Source of the DNA: Toxorhynchites rutilus septentrionalis
Lineage: Eukaryota; Arthropoda; Insecta; Diptera; Culicidae
DNA length: 64,000 nucleotides
Assembly (NCBI RefSeq): GCF_029784135.1
Contig: NC_073745.1
Coordinates: 50,150,285-50,214,284, forward strand
Direction: 5' to 3'
Shown here: piece after piece, positions 56,440 to 64,000 of the stretch
Layout of the letters: each line of letters starts with the position of its first letter
Position numbering within the stretch: the first letter of the stretch is position 1
The notes under the pieces: model-generated
The model's database searches: none
The model's input: only the letters and a program-made list of their open reading frames with translations
Told to the model about the DNA's origin: nothing
Position numbers and translations under genes: made by a program

Positions 56440-58345
56440 AAGTTGTTGTCACGTCACGCAAAGTATACGATCCATTCCAGCGTCATATGATAACATTTTG
56501 TCTCACTAAAAACACTTTTTTCACGTTTTCATTTATAAATCTCACAAAACTACACATAGTTATAGTAAAATTTAGCAACTTTCTTACAAGAGTCATCAGT
56601 TGGAGAATATTTTATAGTTAGATAGGTTTGTTGTCAGTCAAATACTTTTGTGATGTCGCAACACCCGACTTTTTGCTGTTTCCGACTTTTGAACATTAAT
56701 GTTGTATTTTCAGTTCCGTTTAAAAACATACAAACGAAATTTCTTCTATGTTTTGCCAACAATAGATGAACGTAAATTCAAGAATATAGAATATAATCTT
56801 GTTTCGATTTCCGGTTTACTGATAATAGTACTGAATGACAAAAAAATATGAAAACCCGTGCGATTTGGGTATTGGTTGCAGGTGTCTTACCAACGGAAGT
56901 CGAATATCGAATTCCGATGTCGTTTTGAAATTGAGGATGGTGACTTCCGGTTCATTATAAGCGGGTCTAAAAGACCGGAAATGGCATGATACGAATGGTA
57001 AATGGTAACGTTGGCATATAACCGTAGGTACGTGAAGAAGAATGAAGAAGGAGAATAAAGTTTGATAGTGAGCAGATAGGATTTAAACGAGAGGGAGATG
57101 ATATTTAAGTGGTAAGAGAACCCTACAGAGACGCGTGTGGAGTCAGACAAAGAAATTGCACAAACAAATGCACATACAAACGTCAACGGTCAACGATCAA
57201 ATTCAAAGACATCTTCAACACACAAACATAAACGCCCTTGAGCACATGTACACGGATGCATACGAAGAGTTTATCAGAAGTATCTGATAGCAAAATCAGA
57301 TGCGTTCCCTCGGTGGTGAGCGTCACTCGATGAACCAGGCGTATGCGAGCCATGGCAAGCGCCAGAGAGAACGTGTAAACAATCATGGTGTAAAAACTGA
57401 GGGTCGGTTTAGGACCACCCTAACTTTTCCCAAATAACGACATGCCGTGTACTAAAGGTAACAGGTATATTCAATTTTAATAGATTATTTTGATAATCAC
57501 ACTATAAGCAATTAAAATTGCCTTACGTTTGAATGTTCCGCAATCTGAAAGAACATTGAACTCATTTTCTATGCAGGTTAAAAATATTTTTTCTCTGTTT
57601 TTGAAGCAATGAAAACTTAAAATGGCGCTAGAACGCTAGAATGAAGAGAGCCAGAAAAAAAGTCACCATACTATCAAATTGTCAGCGTTGTGAAACCTTT
57701 CATTTGACACCATCGAAAATACGGTAGGAAGCACCGTTTCTGAGATACAAAGGGGGGTAGGTTCAGGACCACCGGTTGCGTTAGGACCACCTTCCCCTAT
57801 GAGATGGACTTTTGGAAGGGGAAGGGGAGATCTCAGAGAAAAGTGAGAAGTAGTTTGAGTTATAAAAAACACAAAAAATAGTATATAGCTTCCCACAACA
57901 CGACGAAATTCTTATTTAATACAATTTATTGATTATGTGACGTGACAACGCTTCGTAGAGACTGTTTTTCCGTACAGTTGTCATGTCACATAATACATGC
58001 CGATTTTTTCAAAGTTCTTGCGAGTTTTTTGAATATACAGGAATCCACGTTCATCTTTTGTTGAGAAATCATAGAACAAAGTTTATTTGTATGTTTTGAA
58101 ACGGAACTGAAAACCCAACATTAATGTTCAAAAGTCGGAAACCACAAAAAGACAGTTGTTGTCACGTCACAAAAGTATTGGGCTGGCAACAAGCGAATTG
58201 AACTGTAAAATATTCTCCAACTGAAGATTCTTGTAGGAAATTTTCTCAATTGTACTCTGATATCGTTTATTGTTTGGAAATCGTGTGATTTATACATGAA
58301 AACGAGAAAAACCCTGTTTTTAGTGAGTCAAAACGTTGTCACGTC
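56440..58345. repeat. Foldback repeat with 'GTTGTCACGTCAC' arms
   Basis: The arms at about 56440-56815 and 58020-58345 mirror each other ('ttgtgacgtgacaacaac', 'cgacttttgaacattaatgtt', 'agttggagaatatttta'). The spacer includes a non-repetitive block (57.0-57.4 kb) and the phrase 'taggaccacc' three times (57407, about 57765, 57783). Outer boundaries are uncertain; 'gttgtcacgtcac' also occurs at 56280. Confidence 0.65.
57932..57994. repeat. 18-bp hairpin within foldback spacer
   Basis: ATTATGTGACGTGACAAC at 57932-57949 pairs with GTTGTCATGTCACATAAT at 57977-57994, one mismatch, 27-nt loop. Confidence 0.75.
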
Positions 58346-58815
58346 ACGCTGAAATGGGTCCTATGTGAAAATGCTTGTGTTATGGGCGGTCAACCAATCC
58401 AGAGTGGCCTCTGCGTGATGGCAGCTTACGCTTACCCTGATAACACTTCCTTCGCTGAGCTCTGCGATGTGACGAAAGTCTTGGCCAGCTTTCTATTGTT
58501 GGCGTCAATCTTGTTCTTGGTGGCAACTTTCAATTTTGTCCGCTTGGCGGCCCGGACCAGCGTAGAACCAAGAAATCATGCTATAGATCGTAGATTTTTT
58601 GTGGCCACCCGTCAAAAAGTGCCCCGCCCCTTTCGATTTCGGATGCTGTTCAAGGAGAACAGAACCACACAGTTGTTTGTCTCTCTCTAACGCGTACCGC
58701 TACTTATGACTCACCCTGCAAAAAGTGATCAAATTTGGACTTCTTCATTGGACTTCCTCCGAGTCAGCCCAAGTAGCAATATTTTGGAAACAAAGATGTC
58801 GTTCTATCTATCGAT

Positions 58816-59025
58816 TCTTCTTCTTCTTCTTCAATGGCACTAACGTTCCTAGAGGAACTTCGCCGTCTCAACGTAGTATTACTTGCGTCATTTTTATTAG
58901 TACTTAGTTGAGATTTCTATGCCAAATAACACGCCTTGAATGCATTCTGAGTGGCAAGCTCTAGAATACGCGTGATCACAGTGCAAGTCGGAGGAAATTT
59001 CTTTGACGAAAAATTCCCCCGAACC
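58816..59025 (-). mobile_element. SINE family A, reverse copy with (AAG)n tail
   Basis: Minus-strand copy beginning (on this strand) with the (TTC)n tail at 58816-58834, then 'tcaacgtagtattacttgcgt', 'ataacacgccttgaatgca' and 'aatttctttgacgaaaaa' up to 59022. The tRNA-like head is missing, so it is 5' truncated. Confidence 0.8.
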
Positions 59026-59139
59026 ATCTATCTATCGATTAGTGACTATAAAAACGATAATAATTCGAACGATTATTACGAAGCTAATCATCGCTGCGAG
59101 CGAATAATTTGCATTAATCCGTCCAAAATTAAGAGTAAA

Positions 59140-59195
59140 ATGTCGAAAGTGGTGTCCAAGACCTAATCGTTTCGTTGACGTAGGAAAACGACATT
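59140..59195 (-). repeat. GACGTAG-family terminal remnant
   Basis: 'gtggtgtccaagacc' then 'gttgacgtagg' matches the reversed right end of 20138-22160 over about 45 bp. Confidence 0.45.
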
Positions 59196-59242
59196 ATTTT
59201 TCGCTTGTTAATCAATCCAGACATTATTTTGAAATAAAATGT

Positions 59243-60767
59243 AATTGACGAATTTCATGCCAACTCGTCTTAGGAGTTGGCAGCACCATCTCAGATAGTA
59301 GTGAAACGTTGTGGTCATACCTACAAAATTCTTGTCAAAGGATGAAATGTAGGAAATTGTTTAAATTTTCACAAAAAAAAACACCAAAAAATTTTTGAAA
59401 AAAAATTCGCTGAAAAAAAGTTATTTAAAAAAAATAAATTCGTTTTTCTCAAAAACTTTTTTTTTAATTCCCAAAAATATATATATGAATAGCCCTTATG
59501 ATTTCCAACAAGTCGTCCATACATCGGAAGATGGGCACTTTTCCAGGGAAAAAGTTTTCCTAACAACATGTTTTATTTGAAAAAAATACAACTAATTCTA
59601 ATTTTGTTTGAAATCAAGATAGCGATAAAGTGTATTTGACAAAGTTTTAGATCTTGTTAGAATATAAACTTTTGTCCAAAACATAAACTTTCTATCTTTT
59701 AGGCGTCGTGCACAAATTACGTAACGCTAAAAATCAGAATTTTATAAATATCAAAACAATATCAAACAAAGTTTTGGAAAAAAAATCATTAAAAATGAAA
59801 TATTTTGAAAATTAAAATAATTTTTTCTCGAAAACATGTGTTTTTAAAAATCTGAAAAAAATGATATAAATAGCCCTTTGAGTTTACAATAAGTCACCCA
59901 TACATCGGAAGATGGGCACATTTACATGGAAAAAGTTTTTCGAACAACAACTTTTTAATTTTTTTTTTTTTTAAATACTGTTAATGTTTAATTCGTAACA
60001 TTTTTATGTATAAATTATCGCAATTTACATGCGCTGCTAACTTTTCTCTATTTAGAAACATGTCAAAAACATGTCAATCGTGAGAATTTGCACACAAAAA
60101 TGTTACAAGAAAAATTTTTTTTTTTCAGAAGTCTTCATGCAAAAATAACTTGTATTTCAAAAACTATAACAGATAGAAAGTTGACATCTTCGACAAAAGT
60201 TCATATTTGAATAAGATCTAAAATTATGTCGAATATACTATATCGCTTTCTTGACTTTAAACAAAATTAGGATTAGTTGTATTTTTTTTCAACGAAAATA
60301 TAAAAAAGTTGTTGTTAGAAAAACTTTTTCCCTGTAAAAGTGCCCGTCTTCCGATGTATTGACGACTTATTGGAAATTTTAAGGGCTATTCACAAATATA
60401 TTTCTGGGAATTTAAAAAAAAATCATTTTTGAGAAAAATGGGTTTTAATTTTTAAAATAACTTTTTTTTCAGCGAAATTTTTTTCCAAAAATTTTTTGGT
60501 ATTTTATTTGTGAAAATTTAAACAATTTCTTACATTTCATCCTTTGACAAGAATTTTGTAGGTATCATAGTTTTTATGTTACAAATTTTTGGAAATAATT
60601 GAGATAAAAAATTTGGAATTTTCAAAAAAAGTAGTCTAATTATTTTTCGAATATTTCCAGTATGCAAAGTTGCTTAAATGACCCATGTGTTTACATCCAC
60701 AACGTTTCACTGCTATCTGAGATGGTGCTGCCAACGATCAGTCGAGTTGGCATGAAATTCGTCAATT
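59243..60767. mobile_element. Palindromic MITE, ends AATTGACGAATTTCATGCCA
   Basis: AATTGACGAATTTCATGCCA at 59243 is mirrored at 60748-60767, and homology of the arms continues inward for several hundred bases (59243-59700 versus about 60240-60767). Both arms carry 'gacaagaattttgtaggt', the 'catacatcggaagatgggca'-type block and long A/T runs. A further 'tacatcggaagatgggcac' copy at about 59900 shows internal duplication. No coding capacity. Confidence 0.8.
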
Positions 60768-60779
60768 TTAGTATCCACA

Positions 60780-61040
60780 CTGTAGTACATTTTTTTGTTC
60801 GTCATGAAAAGCACTGATAGTTTGAGAATAATACATTAAATGACCGCATGTATCAATGTTTTCGTATTCCACCTCATTCTAAATATAGTTTTGTAAATGA
60901 AGATAGTTAGTATATTCCACTAATTTATAACATTTTAAACGAACTCTTACATAACTCTGCAAACCCGAGAAAAAAATATGTTTATATGATCATAAAACAA
61001 TCATCAAAACTTATTCTCTCTTAGTTTTTGGACTGCTGTT
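60780..61040. other. AT-rich spacer, no feature seen
   Basis: No gene or repeat recognised. Confidence 0.4.
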
Positions 61041-61044
61041 GCAT

Positions 61045-61430
61045 AACAGTTCGGCTGAAAAGTTCATAAGGTTGACGTCTAGATGGCGCCTCTTGCAAAA
61101 ATCTACTTGACTATCACAAAGCACCATCTTTCAATGGATACGTGTCAAAATTTGACAGCAATCGGTCGATTGGTTCGTGAGTTACAGCATTGAGATTGAA
61201 GCAACTTTTGTTATTATGAAAAAAAATATAGAAAAATCACAACTCAATGAAAACGATGGCCAAATTGCACGAATTGGGCTTCGAATTGCTTCCGCATCCA
61301 CCGTATTCTCCAGATCTGGCCCCCAGCGACTATTTTCTGTTCGCAGACCTGAAGAGAATGCTCACTGGCAAGAAAATTTAAACCCGATGATGAAGTGATT
61401 ACATTCACAAACTAGCTTTGACTGACATGT
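61045..61430 (+). pseudogene. Mariner-type relic, internally deleted
   Basis: Starts 'cagttcggctgaaaagttca'. After a deletion the frame gives KLHELGFELLPHPPYSPDLA, then PSDYFLFADLKRMLTGKKF (positions about 61265-61380), the conserved region around the third catalytic Asp. A right terminal repeat is not seen. It differs in sequence from the other relics. Confidence 0.75.
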
Positions 61431-61450
61431 GTATGCTTTAACTGCATTAA

Positions 61451-62182
61451 GGGGGTATTCTAGTCTAGAAATCTGAAAAAATCGAAATTTTTTTTTACCA
61501 TATTTCTGTAGTTTAGGCATTCAAGAATATACTCTAGAAAGGACTTATCGGAAATCCTATTATTTACCTAGTTAGAGCCATCTTAGTGATGTGGTATCTA
61601 ACCTGTTACGGCCATCACAATGAACTTCAAACGCGTTTCTCTCGGAACTAGTTTTTTTCTAACTGGCGTACACGATATCTCAAGTTCTACTGAACCGATT
61701 TATGTCAAATTTATATGAAAATAATCTGCATACATCTCTCTATCGCATGAACCAATAAAAAATTATAACTTTTTAATTTTACTATTTTTAAAAAATCGGT
61801 AAACGCAAAAAAAAACGTTTTAAACAGCATTTTTGTTTTCAAACGGCCGTCATTTTGTTAAAACCCATGTTTTTGACTTGTCCGAGGTTCATGCCATAGC
61901 GACATCTTTACTGATTCAGAATCTGTTCGATTTTTTTGTTTCAGATAACCAGAAGGACTGGAATCGTGTACGCCATGGCACAACTTTTTTTTGAACACCC
62001 TCACTTCACCAGCATGTAACTATTCTAATTATGAATATTTTTTTTCCGTCCTATTTTTGTTTTATTGTTGAAAGATAGATAAACGAATAATGATATAATG
62101 GATAGTAAAAATATTCTTTGTTTTATTTTCACGGAGTTCGAAAAAACGTCCGAAATTCGTGTCTCTACACTAGAATACCCCC
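61451..62182. mobile_element. TTAA-type MITE, best copy
   Basis: Perfect TTAA on both sides (61447-61450 and 62183-62186) and ends GGGGGTATTCTAGT and its mirror. 732 bp, no coding frame. Other copies are at 21138, 25478 and 34600. The TTAA target suggests a piggyBac-like transposase source. Confidence 0.88.
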
Positions 62183-62189
62183 TTAAGAG

Positions 62190-63399
62190 CTGTTTGGCTA
62201 TCTGAGAAGATACAGATATTGGCATACCTGTATTAAATGTATGGTATATTAGAAGCTCTCATTTCAACACTGTTTAATTAAATTAACTATCTAAAAACAT
62301 TTAATTTTCTATAATATATTTTTAGGAAATGTTCAATTAGATTGGTGCGAAAATCTCGTAAATCCATCAAAACGTGACCAAAAATTGGATATTTCTTTCG
62401 TGATGCGACTGATTTTAATTATTTCAATTTTCAACTCAATATACTCCCGAAAAATGTAATGTTACTTATACGTCGAAAGAAACCATTGAAATGTCTGCTG
62501 ACAAGTGAAATTATTCCTCAAATTCGACTACTCTAAATCGAAAGGGAACACTACATTGTATGATAAATTTTGATCAATTTTATCATTATTTTATCAGTAA
62601 GAAAATCTCATATTCAACGTAATCTCTCTGAACTGAAATATACTTGTTCCAGCGATTTTTGTTGATTTCAATTCCGAAATGAGAATCCAGAAGACTGTCA
62701 AAATACGCTTTCACTGCTGTTATGCTCTTCGTTCAACGAATCGTTAACAATGTATTTTTTTTTTTTTTTTTTGAGATGCCTGATGTCATAGGAAGTTCAA
62801 TTTGGCGAATAGAGTAAGTGTGGCTTCAACTCGTACTGCAATTCACAAATTAGTTCTTTCCTTACGATTTTCTTTACACCCCGCTTGTCCAAAACGTATG
62901 CATAATAATCTAAGATAATTTCGTTGATAGTTTCTAGACTTGTAATTTATTTTGTGCGCGAATGCTGAGACAGTTCTCAAAAATACCCAAAAAGAAACTC
63001 CTTGGAACGTATATACAGTATCCAAATGTTTACAAAACTGCTGTGAAATTCATGTGACAGTTTCAGAATGTTTGTTTTCAAATGATGCGATGAGATCACG
63101 ATTGTTTGAATACTGAAAAACCCGTATTGCCAGAGAAGTAACTGTAATTTTTTAAAAAAAGTGCAACACTTCAGTCCTACAAAGGAGTCCTTCTCTCATA
63201 CAGTAACGTAAAACAAATCCTGTCTGGATGCACTCGTCATCCGAATTGACCTACCCCATTTGTATAGAATGAAAGGAGAAACTCAACAAACCGTTAGCAT
63301 AATGTGTCTCAAACAAGCCAGCAAAACATCTCTCCTCGATGCTTGAACCCATTGAAGAAAAAAAAAAGTCAGAATGCTAGAACATCTGTTTACAACAAT

Positions 63400-63400
<1 letters not shown>
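62190..63400. other. AT-rich DNA, no gene seen
   Basis: No domain-bearing ORF. A T-run of about 17 lies at 62755-62771. Confidence 0.4.

Positions 63401-63404
<4 letters not shown>

Positions 63405-63439
<35 letters not shown>
63405..63439. repeat. (GT)n microsatellite
   Basis: About 17 uninterrupted GT units. Confidence 0.95.
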
Positions 63440-63442
<3 letters not shown>

Positions 63443-64000
63443 AAGCGAGGATAAATTCTGAGTGAGTGAATGAGTGCTTACGTACCGTTCCGTCGAGTCA
63501 CTTCACCATCCGTCGAACATTTTCACCACCGATTACGATCGAAAGCAAATAAATAGGAATCATCGAAACAACAAACTAATCCTCAACCCAACCAATGTTG
63601 TACATTTCTCGGGCCAATATCGACCATTGAATGAAACATGAGAATACGAAATTTTCACCTTTTTCATAAATCGGTTCGGTTTGAGTAGTGGAAAGAAAAA
63701 AAAACATGTGTTGCGTGAATTATGGTGATTTGTGGTTTCGCGGTGGCCACTTAAGCTTGTCTGTCTGTGTGCTGTGGTTTTGTCGAAGGGATAGTTTGAG
63801 CTGATTTTCCTCACACCAACATATGCTTCATGGGGTCATTAGTAACGCACGGAGAACGACCGCTCACATATAGGCGTCCGCGTTGACTGGGAATGAACGG
63901 AAAAAAGTTCTGACATGAAACAGAAAAAAAATATGAAAGGAAAGCAACTGTCTGCTGGAGAGCAGCTACTGAGCACACACAAGACCAGGGTTCTCTTCCT
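63440..64000. other. Non-repetitive DNA at window end, no gene confirmed
   Basis: Normal-complexity sequence with no domain-bearing ORF. Confidence 0.35.

Noticed and set aside
58382..58690. 102-codon plus-strand ORF with a hydrophobic stretch
   Set aside because: No recognisable domain. The minus strand shows a Lys/Arg-rich frame (TKNKIDANNRKLAKTFVT) that looks more like a decayed transposase N-terminus, but this was too weak to annotate.
63405..63439. Functional Z-DNA or regulatory GT tract
   Set aside because: It is an ordinary microsatellite; nothing nearby supports a function.

Overview
This is a 64 kb stretch of mosquito nuclear DNA, most likely from an Aedes species. The reasons are AT-rich spacers, short GT-AG introns, dense tRNA-derived SINEs with triplet-repeat tails, mosquito-type mariner and ITmD37E relics, histone-derived repeats, and a very high load of nested transposons. 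No bacterial, CRISPR or viral feature is visible. The species call is inference; the rest is read from the sequence.

Genes lie only in the first 12.5 kb, all on the plus strand. One gene starts with a signal-peptide exon (2097-2172), crosses a 6.5 kb intron full of transposons, and continues in a 1.6 kb exon (8659-10260). From there two different terminal exons fit the same reading phase. 10330-11366 gives a 904-residue protein with a long acidic C-terminus; 11504-11769 gives a 647-residue protein with a short helical C-terminus. Both predicted proteins are secreted, acidic and rich in N-glycosylation sites. I do not recognise the family. A second small two-exon gene (11943-12400, 133 residues) encodes another secreted protein rich in tryptophan and acidic residues.

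From 12.6 to 27.2 kb the window is a transposon stack. A ~2.1 kb repeat bounded by GACGTAG/CTACGTC ends (about 12936-15060) carries broken histone H2A sequence and two histone-type 3' stem-loops. It sits inside a palindromic element whose empty counterpart lies near 50.82 kb. At 18686-23212 an LTR retroelement with 143-bp LTRs and a CATAC target duplication has landed in a LINE 3' end and was itself hit by a DD41D mariner, a GACGTAG element and a SINE. A second GACGTAG element lies in reverse at 24.76-27.19 kb.

The interval 27.5-29.0 kb is less repetitive and GC-richer. It could be the promoter and noncoding first exon of a neighbouring gene, but no coding exon supports this. From 29 to 64 kb I see no convincing protein gene. 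This part holds relics of at least five Tc1/mariner lineages, LINE 3' ends, SINEs with target duplications, palindromic MITEs, a tandem segmental duplication at 32.3-34.0 kb, a perfect 21-bp hairpin at 47.16 kb, and islands of non-repetitive DNA (about 40.5-41.4, 46.1-46.9, 51.9-53.9, 57.0-57.4 and 63.4-64.0 kb).
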